From Cupriavidus necator A5-1 (GTDB lineage Bacteria > Pseudomonadota > Gammaproteobacteria > Burkholderiales > Burkholderiaceae): a DNA stretch of 64,000 nucleotides. Position numbers and translations under genes: made by a program. The notes under the pieces are model-generated. The model saw only the letters and a list, made by a program, of their open reading frames with translations. It ran no database searches and had not been told where the DNA came from. The stretch spans positions 806,001 to 870,000 of the forward strand of contig NZ_JQLI01000008.1 of NCBI RefSeq assembly GCF_000744095.1, read 5' to 3'. Below, in pieces: positions 39,919 through 47,524 of the stretch; position 1 is the first letter of the stretch; each line of letters starts with the position of its first letter.

Positions 39919-40500
39919 TCAGCCCTTGGAGAGCGCCTTGAGCGCCAGCTTGATGCCCTCGGACACGCCGGTGCCGGCCGGCACCTGCTTGATCGCCAGG
40001 GCCGCTTCCTTCTCCGAATAGCCCAGCGCCAGCAGCGCATTGAGCACGTCGACGGCGCTGTCGGGCACCACCTGTACCCCCGGCGCATGACCCAGCTCAG
40101 CGCCCAGCTTGCCCTTGAGCTCCAGCAGCAGCCGCTCGGCTGTCTTCTTGCCGATGCCGGGCACGCGCGTGAGCCGGCCCGCCTCCTGCAGCGTGATCGT
40201 CTGCGCCAGCTCCGGTACCGACATGCCCGACAGCACCGCCAGCGCCATGCGCGCGCCGATGCCGGTGATCTTGATCAGCTCGCGGAAGGTGTTGCGTTCC
40301 GATGCGGTGCCGAAGCCGTACAGCAGGTGCGCGTCCTCGCGCACGATCAGCTGCGTCAGCAGCGTCACCGGCTGGCCTACCGCGGGCAGGTTGTAGAAGG
40401 TGCTCATCGGCACGTCGACCTCGTAGCCGACGCCGTGGCAGTCGACCAGCAGGTGCGGGGGATTCTTCTCGATTAGGGTGCCGGCGATGCGTCCGATCAT
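39919..40500 (-). CDS. ruvA: Holliday junction DNA-binding protein RuvA
   Basis: The 193-residue protein begins MIGRIAGTLIEKNPPHLLVDCHGVGYEVDVP, the OB-fold domain of RuvA. It has two helix-hairpin-helix motifs (ITGIGARMALAVLSGMS and VPGIGKKTAERLLLELK) and a C-terminal RuvB-contact domain (LLALGYSEKEAALAIKQ). It clamps the four-way junction for RuvB. It is separated from ruvC by an inserted GDPD gene on the same strand. Confidence 0.97.
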   Translation of the reverse strand: MIGRIAGTLIEKNPPHLLVDCHGVGYEVDVPMSTFYNLPAVGQPVTLLTQLIVREDAHLLYGFGTASERNTFRELIKITGIGARMALAVLSGMSVPELAQTITLQEAGRLTRVPGIGKKTAERLLLELKGKLGAELGHAPGVQVVPDSAVDVLNALLALGYSEKEAALAIKQVPAGTGVSEGIKLALKALSKG

Positions 40501-40569
40501 GGTGCGGTGTGGTGTGTCAGGTAGGGGATGAGGCGGCGCAAGTGTACCCCGCGCGGGCGCCTGCCGGCC

Positions 40570-41808
40570 TCAGCGCACCGGCGTATCGACCGCGCGCCGG
40601 CCCAGCGCCGGGTCGTCGGTGAAGAAGCCGTCGACGCCGGCGGCGAGGAAGGCCTGCACCTCGCGCACCATGCCGGCGGGGTTGCGCGTGGCGTCGTCCC
40701 CGTCGGTCTGCAGCGCCTTGGGTAGGAAGCTGTTTTCCGGGCGGAAGGTGTAGGGGTGGACGAACAGGCCGGCCGCATGCGCGTTGCGCACCACCGCGGT
40801 CGGCGCAGCCAGCGCGCCCTGCGCGTCGCGTGGTACCACGCTGCTCTTCTCCGGGCCGATGCCGTCGGCGTAGGCCGCCACTTCGCGCAGGCCGGTCGTG
40901 CTCAGCATGTCATCGAAGGTGCGCGGGTCGCCGGCCAGCTTCCAGTCGGCGGGGCCCTTGCGCGGGTTGCCGACCAGCTGGACCAGCTTCACGTTGGGCA
41001 GCCCGCGGCCCAGCGTGCGCCGCATCGCGCGCAGGCTGCCGCTCTCGAAGCACTGGATAAACACCGGCGCCTGGCGCAGGTAGGGCTGCGCGCGCAAGGC
41101 CGCTGCCAGCTTGTCTTCAAGTGGCAGGCCGATGCCGCGGAAATAGCTCGGATGCTTCAGTTCGGGATATATGCCGATGGGTTTGCCGGTGCGCAGCGAG
41201 GCCTGCTCGGCCAGCCGCACGATTTCGTCGAAGGTCGGCACCTCGAACTGGTCGTTCAGCCGAGCATTGGCCGGCCGCACGCGCGGGATGCGCTCGCGCG
41301 CGCGCAGCGTCTTGAGCTCGGCCAGCGTGAAGTCTTCGGTGAACCAGCCGGTCAGGCGCTCGCCGTCGATGACTTTGGTGCGCTTGCGCTCGGCAAACTG
41401 CGTCAGCTCGGCGACGTTGGTGGTGCCGGTGATGTCGTTCTCGTGGCGCGCCACCAGCACGCCGTCGCGGGTCATCACCAGGTCGGGCTCGATCACGTCG
41501 GCGCCGTCCTCGATCGCCTTGGTGTAGGCGGCGAGCGTGTGTTCGGGGCGCAGCGCGCTGGCGCCGCGGTGCGCGATCACCAGCGCCTTGGGCTTCTCCG
41601 CAGCAGGCGGCGGGGCAACCGAGGCTCCCGGGGCAGGCGCCGGTGTCGGCGGCGGCGCGGGCTTGTGGCGCGGCGCGGTGGCGCAGCCGGCGAGCAGCAC
41701 GGCGCAGGCCGCGGCGGCCGCGGCCGGGAACAGCCATCGTCGGGAAGCAGGGAAGAAGAGGCCGGCGGCGCGCGAGCGCGGCGCGCTCAGTCGGGACTGG
41801 CTTTGCAT
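40570..41808 (-). CDS. Glycerophosphodiester phosphodiesterase, predicted lipoprotein
   Basis: The 412-residue protein has an N-terminal hydrophobic segment ending in the lipobox AVLLAGC, a Pro/Ala-rich linker (residues 47-75) and a GDPD TIM barrel. The catalytic pattern is IAHRGASALRPEHTLAAYTKAIEDGADVIEPDLVMTRDGVLVARHEN, followed by GIYPELKHP and VDGFFTDDP. It resembles periplasmic GlpQ, which frees glycerol-3-phosphate from phospholipid head groups. Its place between ruvC and ruvA on the same strand is not functionally explained. The GCTGC-rich linker could make the region repeat-prone. Confidence 0.9.
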   Translation of the reverse strand: MQSQSRLSAPRSRAAGLFFPASRRWLFPAAAAAACAVLLAGCATAPRHKPAPPPTPAPAPGASVAPPPAAEKPKALVIAHRGASALRPEHTLAAYTKAIEDGADVIEPDLVMTRDGVLVARHENDITGTTNVAELTQFAERKRTKVIDGERLTGWFTEDFTLAELKTLRARERIPRVRPANARLNDQFEVPTFDEIVRLAEQASLRTGKPIGIYPELKHPSYFRGIGLPLEDKLAAALRAQPYLRQAPVFIQCFESGSLRAMRRTLGRGLPNVKLVQLVGNPRKGPADWKLAGDPRTFDDMLSTTGLREVAAYADGIGPEKSSVVPRDAQGALAAPTAVVRNAHAAGLFVHPYTFRPENSFLPKALQTDGDDATRNPAGMVREVQAFLAAGVDGFFTDDPALGRRAVDTPVR

Positions 41809-41871
41809 GCAGCGTTCCTGTGGAAAGACGAATGCCCGATTGTAAAAGACGCGGGCCGGGCGACCCCGCGC

Positions 41872-42417
41872 TCAGCCGATCAGCCGGCCGCGCCGCACGC
41901 GCATGCCCTTGCGCACCAGGTCGGGCGCCAGGCCCGCCAGCGTGCCCAGGGTATCGCCGCCATTGGCATGGCAGATCGCCACGCCGAGCGCATCGGCCGC
42001 ATCGCTGCCGGGCTGGCCGGGCAGCATCAGCAGCCGCGTCACCATCTCCTGCACCTGGGCCTTGTTGGCGCGGCCATAGCCGACCACCGCCACCTTGAGC
42101 TGCAGCGCGGTGTATTCGAACACCGGCAGCCCGTAACTGACCAGCCCGCAGATCGCCGCGCCGCGGGCCTGGCCGAGCAGCAGCGTCGATTGCGGGTTGA
42201 CGTTGACGAACACCTTCTCGATCGCGGCGCAGTCGGGCGCGTAGGTCCGGGACACTTCGCTGATGCCGTCGTACAGCGTCTTCAGTCGTTCCGGCAGCGG
42301 CGAATTGCCGTCGCTCCTGATCGTGCCCGAGGCCACATAGGCAAGCTTGTTGCCGTGCTTCTCGATCACGCCGAAGCCGGTGGTGCGCAGGCCGGGGTCG
42401 ATGCCTAGGATTCGCAT
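41872..42417 (-). CDS. ruvC: Holliday junction endonuclease RuvC
   Basis: The 181-residue resolvase has catalytic acids D7 (MRILGIDPGLRTTGFG), E67 (CAAIEKVFVNVNP) and the C-terminal D pair in PGSDAADALGVAICH. QSTLLLGQARGAAI and YTALQLKVAVVGYGRANKAQVQ are also conserved. It nicks junctions held by RuvAB. ATG at 42415-42417 is the family start; extension upstream is unlikely. It lies downstream of purH, from which it is separated by two hairpins. Confidence 0.97.
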   Translation of the reverse strand: MRILGIDPGLRTTGFGVIEKHGNKLAYVASGTIRSDGNSPLPERLKTLYDGISEVSRTYAPDCAAIEKVFVNVNPQSTLLLGQARGAAICGLVSYGLPVFEYTALQLKVAVVGYGRANKAQVQEMVTRLLMLPGQPGSDAADALGVAICHANGGDTLGTLAGLAPDLVRKGMRVRRGRLIG

Positions 42418-42478
42418 GGGCTGGGTAGGGTGGATGCCGTCGCTAGTGTATTGCTTTTTGCGCCGGCACCTAATGCAA

Positions 42479-42552
42479 AAAGCGGTTTCGCTTTTCCCTT
42501 GCAGGAGAACGAAACCGCTTCGGGAGCCGGCGGTCTTGCCAGGCAAGACCGC
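42479..42552 (-). terminator. Two hairpins ending the dusB-fis-purH transcript
   Basis: GCGGTCTTGCC (42530-42540) pairs with GGCAAGACCGC (42542-42552) over one base. AAGCGGTTTCG (42480-42490, read inverted) pairs with CGAAACCGCTT (42510-42520). On the minus strand the second is followed by a run of T residues (A-run at 42477-42480), so it is the likely intrinsic terminator after purH. Confidence 0.7.
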
Positions 42553-42566
42553 AAGCCTGCCAGTGC

Positions 42567-44141
42567 TTAGTGGCGGAAGTGGCGCGTGCCGGTCACCACC
42601 ATGGCGATGCTGCGCTCGTCGGCGGCGGCGATCACTTCGTCGTCGCGCACCGAACCACCCGGCTGGATCACGCAGGTCGCGCCCGCGTCGACCACCACGT
42701 CCAGGCCGTCACGGAACGGGAAGAACGCGTCCGAGGCCACCGCCGAGCCGGCCAGCGTCAGGCCGGCGTTCTGCGCCTTGATGCTGGCGATGCGGGCCGA
42801 ATCCACGCGGCTCATCTGGCCGGCGCCCACGCCCAGCGTCATGCCGCCGCCGCAGAACACGATGGCGTTGGACTTGACGAACTTGGCCACGCGCCAGGCG
42901 AACATCAGGTCGTCCATTTCCTTAGGGGTCGGGTGGCGGCGCGTCACCACGCGCAGCTCGGACGGCTGCACGTTCTTGGCGTCCGGGCTCTGCACCAGCA
43001 GGCCACCGCCGACACGCTTGAAGTCAAACTGGTTGACGCCCTTGCCCAGCGGGATCTCGAGCAGGCGCACGTTCTGCTTGGCCGCGAACACGGCACGCGC
43101 GCCGGCGCTGAACGATGGGGCGATCAGCACTTCGACGAACTGCTTGGCCACGGCCTGAGCGGCGGCTTCGTCCAGCTCGACATTGAAGGCGATGATGCCG
43201 CCGAAGGCCGAGGTCGAATCGGTCTTGAAGGCCTTGTCATACGCTTCGAGCGCGTTCGCGCCCAGCGCCACGCCGCACGGGTTGGCGTGCTTGATGATGA
43301 CGCAGGCAGCCCCGGTTGCGGTATCGAACGACTTGACGCATTCCCAGGCCGCGTCGGCGTCGGCGATGTTGTTGTACGACAGCTCCTTGCCCTGCAGTTG
43401 CACGTAGTTGGCCAGCGCGCCGTCCACGGCCTTCAGGTCGCGGTAGAACGCGGCCGACTGGTGCGGGTTCTCGCCGTAGCGCATTTCCTGCACCTTGTCG
43501 AAGGCCAGGTTCAGCGTCTGCGGGTAGGCGCTGCGGCCCTGGTGCGACTTGTCGGCACCCAGGCTGGTCAGGTAGTTGGTGATGGCGCCGTCGTACTGCG
43601 CGGTGTGCGCGAACACCTTGGTGGCCAGGCGGAAGTTGGTGTCGTAGCCGACGCTGTTGCCGTTGGCGCGCATTTCGTCGAGCACCACGGCGTAGTCGGC
43701 CGGGTCGACGAGCACGGTCACGTCGCGGTGGTTCTTGGCCGCCGAGCGCAGCATGGTCGGGCCGCCGATGTCGATGTTCTCGATCGCGTCGGGCAGCGTG
43801 CAGTCATCCTTGGCCACGGTCTGCTGGAACGGGTACAGGTTCACCACCAGCAGGTCGATCGTCGGGATGTTGTGCTCGGCCAGCGCAGCCATGTGCTCGG
43901 GCAGGTCGCGGCGCGCCAGGATGCCGCCGTGGACCTTGGGGTGCAGCGTCTTCACGCGGCCGTCGAGCATTTCCGGGAAGCCGGTGTAGTCGGCCACCTC
44001 CGTCACGGGCAGGCCGCTGTCGGCCAGCAGCTTGGCGGTGCCGCCGGTGGAAAGCAGCGTGACGCCGAGCGCGTTCAGTTCGCGCGCGAAGTCGACGATG
44101 CCGGTCTTGTCGGAAACGGAGAGTAGGGCTTGCTTGATCAT
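42567..44141 (-). CDS. purH: Bifunctional AICAR transformylase / IMP cyclohydrolase
   Basis: The 524-residue enzyme carries out the last two steps of IMP synthesis. The N-terminal cyclohydrolase has ALLSVSDKTGIVDFA, LLSTGGTAKLLADSG and GRVKTLHPKVHGGILARRD. The C-terminal transformylase has IIKHANPCGVALG, NAIVFCGGGMTLGVGAGQMSRVDS and FFPFRDGLDVVVDAG. Length is standard. It follows fis by 22 bases on the same strand. The order dusB-fis-purH is a known betaproteobacterial cluster. Confidence 0.97.
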   Translation of the reverse strand: MIKQALLSVSDKTGIVDFARELNALGVTLLSTGGTAKLLADSGLPVTEVADYTGFPEMLDGRVKTLHPKVHGGILARRDLPEHMAALAEHNIPTIDLLVVNLYPFQQTVAKDDCTLPDAIENIDIGGPTMLRSAAKNHRDVTVLVDPADYAVVLDEMRANGNSVGYDTNFRLATKVFAHTAQYDGAITNYLTSLGADKSHQGRSAYPQTLNLAFDKVQEMRYGENPHQSAAFYRDLKAVDGALANYVQLQGKELSYNNIADADAAWECVKSFDTATGAACVIIKHANPCGVALGANALEAYDKAFKTDSTSAFGGIIAFNVELDEAAAQAVAKQFVEVLIAPSFSAGARAVFAAKQNVRLLEIPLGKGVNQFDFKRVGGGLLVQSPDAKNVQPSELRVVTRRHPTPKEMDDLMFAWRVAKFVKSNAIVFCGGGMTLGVGAGQMSRVDSARIASIKAQNAGLTLAGSAVASDAFFPFRDGLDVVVDAGATCVIQPGGSVRDDEVIAAADERSIAMVVTGTRHFRH

Positions 44142-44163
44142 GGCTGTGGGAGATGCTTCAAAT

Positions 44164-44397
44164 TCAAAGTAAACCGTGCTGCTGCAGCTTCTTGCGCAGC
44201 GTATTGCGATTGATGCCCAGGTAGGCGGCAGCCAGCGACTGGTTGCGCTCGGCGCGCAGCATCACGGCCTCGAGCAGTGGCCTTTCCACGGCCTCGAGCA
44301 CCATGTTGTACATATTGGACGGCTCTTCGCCGTCCAGGTCGCGAAAGTACGTGTCCAGGCTTTCCCGGATGCACTGGTCGATAGCGTTGCGGCTCAT
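44164..44397 (-). CDS. fis: Nucleoid-associated protein Fis
   Basis: The 77-residue protein is a Fis-family DNA-bending regulator. The C-terminal helix-turn-helix NQSLAAAYLGINRNTLRKKLQQHGLL is characteristic, and the N-terminal dimer helices (LDTYFRDLDGEEPSNMYNMVLEAVERPLLEAVMLRAE) fit. It is shorter than E. coli Fis (98) at the N-terminus, as is usual in this group. Its ATG overlaps the dusB stop as ATGA (44394-44397), so it is translationally coupled to dusB, the arrangement seen in E. coli. Confidence 0.95.
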   Translation of the reverse strand: MSRNAIDQCIRESLDTYFRDLDGEEPSNMYNMVLEAVERPLLEAVMLRAERNQSLAAAYLGINRNTLRKKLQQHGLL

Positions 44398-45464
44398 GCG
44401 GCAAGCAACTCCCCGTTTTTGTTGTTGTTCGCTTCGTCTGCTTCGTTTGTCTGCGGTGCGGCGTCGTCCACGTACACCAGCCGGTCCGAGAACTGCGCCT
44501 GCTCGTCGAAGAACGCGTTGACCGCCGCCAGCTGCTCGGTGGTGGATTCCAGCGTGTTCATGCGATGGCGGAACAGGTTCGCGCCGCGCAGGCCGCGCGT
44601 GTACCAGGCGATATGCTTGCGCGCGGTGCGCACGCCGGTGAACTCGCCGTAGAAGGCGTAGTGGTCTTCCAGGTGCGCGTTCATGATCGCGCGGATCTCG
44701 GCCACTTCCGGCGACGGCAGCAACTCGCCGGTCTTCAGGAAGTGTTCGATCTCACGGAACAGCCACGGCCGGCCCTGCGCCGCGCGGCCGATCATGATCG
44801 CGTCGGCGCCCGTCAGCGCCAGCACCTCTTTGGCCTTGTGCGGCGTGGTGATGTCGCCGTTGGCGACCACCGGGATCGAGAGCGCTGCCTTGACCGCGGC
44901 AATGGTCTCGTACTCGGCTTCGCCGTGGTACAGGTCGGCGCGGGTGCGCCCGTGGATGGTGAGCATGCTGATGCCCGCGTCCTGCACCATGCGCGCGATG
45001 CGCAGCGCGTTGCGGTTCTCGCGGTTCCAGCCGGTGCGGATCTTGAGCGTGACCGGCACGCGCTCGCCGACGGCGGCGACCACCGCCTCGACGATGCGCA
45101 CCACCAGCGGCTCGTTCTGCAGCAGCGCCGAGCCGGCGGCCACGTTGCACACCTTCTTGGCCGGGCAGCCCATGTTGATGTCGATGATCTGCGCGCCGCG
45201 GTCCACGTTGTAGCGTGCGGCCTCGGCCATCATCGACGGTTCGGCACCGGCGATCTGCACGGCGATGGGCTCGACCTCGCCGGCATGGTTGGCGCGGCGC
45301 ATGGTCTTCTCGCTCTTCCACAGCTGTGCGTTGGACGCCACCATCTCCGAGACCGCATAGCCCGCGCCGAGCTGCTTGCACAGCTGGCGGAACGGCCGGT
45401 CCGTCACGCCCGCCATCGGGGCGACGAACAGGTTGTTGCGGAGTTGATGCGATCCGATCTGCAC
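44394..45464 (-). CDS. dusB: tRNA-dihydrouridine synthase B
   Basis: The 356-residue flavoenzyme reduces uridines in tRNA. It has NNLFVAPMAGVTDRPFRQLC, the catalytic cysteine in NMGCPAKKVCNVAAGSALL, VTLKIRTGWNRENRN and the FMN-binding SIPVVANGDITTPHKA and GADAIMIGRAAQGRPWLF. GTG at 45462-45464 (VQIGSHQLRNN) is taken as start because the conserved domain opens there and there is no ATG close by. A C-terminal Asn/Glu-rich tail ends with the ATGA overlap into fis. Confidence 0.93.
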   Translation of the reverse strand: MQIGSHQLRNNLFVAPMAGVTDRPFRQLCKQLGAGYAVSEMVASNAQLWKSEKTMRRANHAGEVEPIAVQIAGAEPSMMAEAARYNVDRGAQIIDINMGCPAKKVCNVAAGSALLQNEPLVVRIVEAVVAAVGERVPVTLKIRTGWNRENRNALRIARMVQDAGISMLTIHGRTRADLYHGEAEYETIAAVKAALSIPVVANGDITTPHKAKEVLALTGADAIMIGRAAQGRPWLFREIEHFLKTGELLPSPEVAEIRAIMNAHLEDHYAFYGEFTGVRTARKHIAWYTRGLRGANLFRHRMNTLESTTEQLAAVNAFFDEQAQFSDRLVYVDDAAPQTNEADEANNNKNGELLAA

Positions 45465-45834
45465 GATTGGGCGGTGGTGGTGTGGCGGTCCTGCGGGCCA
45501 TGCCGTCCTTGCCGCGCGTTTTGCGCCAGGAGGAACCGGACAGCCTGCTTTGAAACGGGAGACGAAACGGTAAAACATGCCCCTGCCGAAACTGCGGCCG
45601 GCGGTGGATCGGGGCATGTGCGAGGGCAGGATTCTACCGCCAAACGGCCGCGACTGCCCAATATTTGAGCATCCATGACCGTTTTGCAGACAGAACGTGG
45701 CGCAAATGCCGCCGCATGGGCGGCGGCGAGGCAATGATGGCGGGGCGGGCGGGCGGACCGTTGCGCGGGGCGGGGCAATTCGCCTGCCCCTGCCGGAGCC
45801 ACCCCGCGCGTGGCGCCCGCGCCACTGGCTTGGC
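45465..45834. other. Intergenic region upstream of dusB, with leader hairpin and promoter
   Basis: The gap of 370 bases contains no convincing gene. On the minus strand, TAGAAT (45631-45636) is a -10 candidate with a weak -35 (TGGGCA at 18 bases), placing the dusB start near 45624. The leader then contains ACATGCCCC/GGGGCATGT (45575-45583 with 45611-45619), a nine-pair stem around 27 bases with further internal pairing. The part nearest ubiH (45720-45830) is GC-rich with nothing I can assign. Confidence 0.4.
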
Positions 45835-47064
45835 TCAGCGCCGCATGCCGAACATCATGTGGCGCGCCAGCGCATGCCGCAGCGGCGGCAGGCAGGCCAG
45901 CGCCGCCAGCGACGCGCCCCGGGCATGGGCGGCCAGCGGGTAGGAGACGCTGAACAGGCGCGGCAGCAGGTCGGTGACGCCGATCGTGATCGCGCGGTCC
46001 AGCCGGTGCCGGCTGGCAAAGGCCTGCAGCGCCTGCGGCGTACAGGCGGTGCGCAGCGAGTCGGCCAGCGCGAATGCATCGCGCAGACCCAGGTTAAGCC
46101 CCTGGCCTGCCACCGGGTGCAGCGTCTGCGCGGCATTGCCGACCGCGGCCACGCGGCCATTGACGGTGACCGGCGCGGCGTTCAGCCCCAGCGGGAAGGC
46201 ATGGCGCTTGCCCGCCAGCGTGAAATGTCCCATGCGGTCGCCGAACGCCTTGCTCAACTCCTCGGCGAACTCGGCTTCGGGCAGCGCAATGCGGCGCGCC
46301 GCCTGTTCCGGCGGGCAGCACCACACCAGCGCGTAGCCTTGCACGCCATGCTCGTCGTGCGGCAGCAGCGCCAGCGGGCCTTCCTCGGTAAAGCGCTCCC
46401 AGGCCCAGCCCGGCTGCGGGCGCGAGCAGGCGACATGGGCGATCACCGCGGTCTGGCGATAGTCGCGCGCGCGCGCGCCGCGGCCCTGGTGCGCGGCCTG
46501 CTCATGGAACAGCCCGCCCTCGGCCTGGACCACCAGGCGCGCGGCCAAGCGCGCCAGCTGGCCGTCGTGGGCGGTGCCGGTCAGGTGCGCGTGGCCGGTA
46601 TCGGCGTCATCCGCGTCGCGTGGCAGCGGATCCTGCTCGATCTGGTCGATGCGGGTCTCGAACACGCGCAGCAGACGGTCCTCCCCGGCGGCCTGCGCGG
46701 CGCGGCCGAGGGCGCGTTCCAGCACGTCGCACAGCTCGCCATAGCGCACCACGTAGCCGAGCGCCGGCACGCCGTAGTCGTCATGGTGCAGCCGTACGTG
46801 GCCGAAGCGGCCGCGCTGCGACACATGGATATGTTCGATCGGGCTGCCGGCCACGGGCCAGGCGCCGATCTGCTCCAGCAGCTGGCGGCTGCCGTGCGAC
46901 AGCGCGATCGCGCGCGGGTCGCGCGCGGCGCGTGCCGGCGTGGCGGCATCGATCAGCGCGATGCGCCAGTCGGTGGTGTGCAGCAGCTGGCAGGCCAGCG
47001 CCAGCCCGACCGGGCCGCCGCCGACGATGGCGATATCGCGGATATCAGCTTGCGCTGCCGGCAT
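45835..47064 (-). CDS. ubiH: UbiH/Coq6-family FAD monooxygenase
   Basis: The 409-residue flavoprotein hydroxylates the ubiquinone ring in aerobic synthesis. The FAD site is IAIVGGGPVGLALACQL near the N-terminus, followed by DPRAIALSHGSRQLLEQIGAW, the DG-like segment LVVQAEGGLF and AAVGNAAQTLHPVAGQGLNLGLRDAFALAD, the third FAD motif. In this family the members UbiH, UbiI and UbiF are hard to separate by eye; pepP next to ubiH is the E. coli context, so UbiH is preferred. Its start lies 20 bases inside the end of the upstream unknown gene. Confidence 0.85.
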   Translation of the reverse strand: MPAAQADIRDIAIVGGGPVGLALACQLLHTTDWRIALIDAATPARAARDPRAIALSHGSRQLLEQIGAWPVAGSPIEHIHVSQRGRFGHVRLHHDDYGVPALGYVVRYGELCDVLERALGRAAQAAGEDRLLRVFETRIDQIEQDPLPRDADDADTGHAHLTGTAHDGQLARLAARLVVQAEGGLFHEQAAHQGRGARARDYRQTAVIAHVACSRPQPGWAWERFTEEGPLALLPHDEHGVQGYALVWCCPPEQAARRIALPEAEFAEELSKAFGDRMGHFTLAGKRHAFPLGLNAAPVTVNGRVAAVGNAAQTLHPVAGQGLNLGLRDAFALADSLRTACTPQALQAFASRHRLDRAITIGVTDLLPRLFSVSYPLAAHARGASLAALACLPPLRHALARHMMFGMRR

Positions 47065-47524
47065 TGTTGCTGCCTCCTACATCGCCTCCCGCATTTGCGC
47101 CTTCAGTGCCGGCCCCGGCGCCGCGCTTCCAGCAGATCGCGTCCGAGCGCGACTTGCCGGCCGCGGCATCGCGCAGCGCATTGTCGAGCTTCTGCTGGTT
47201 GAAGCCCGGCAGCGCGCGCAGCCGCTCGACCAGCTCAGCATGGTTGGCGGCATCGAGCGGCACCACGCAGCCCTGGCCGCTATCCTCCGCGCCGATCAGG
47301 ATCAGCCAGGCGTTGCCGGCCCATGGCGCACGGTTCGACACGCGCACCACCACGCGCTCGAGGATGTCCCACGCGACTTCCTCGCGCTGGCCGTCGGGGC
47401 GGTGCACCACCACGCGGTCGTCATACAGGTTGATGATGAAGGGGTCGGACGGATCGTGCCGGGTCCCGGCATTGCTGCCGGCGGTGTCCTGTCCGGGAAA
47501 GATCCTGCGCAGCCAGCCGATCAT
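47045..47524 (-). CDS. Conserved protein of unknown function between pepP and ubiH
   Basis: The 159-residue protein begins MIGWLRRIFPG and has FIINLYDDRVVVHRPDGQREEVAWDILERVVVRVSN, a beta-rich hydrophobic core, and LLIGAEDSG-like and FNQQKLDNALR segments. An Asn/Gly/Ala-rich tail follows. No catalytic motif, signal peptide or membrane span is seen. Its ATG overlaps the pepP stop as ATGA (47521-47524) and its 3' end overlaps ubiH by 20 bases, so it is locked into that operon. I do not recognise the family. Confidence 0.82.
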   Translation of the reverse strand: MIGWLRRIFPGQDTAGSNAGTRHDPSDPFIINLYDDRVVVHRPDGQREEVAWDILERVVVRVSNRAPWAGNAWLILIGAEDSGQGCVVPLDAANHAELVERLRALPGFNQQKLDNALRDAAAGKSRSDAICWKRGAGAGTEGANAGGDVGGSNNAGSAS

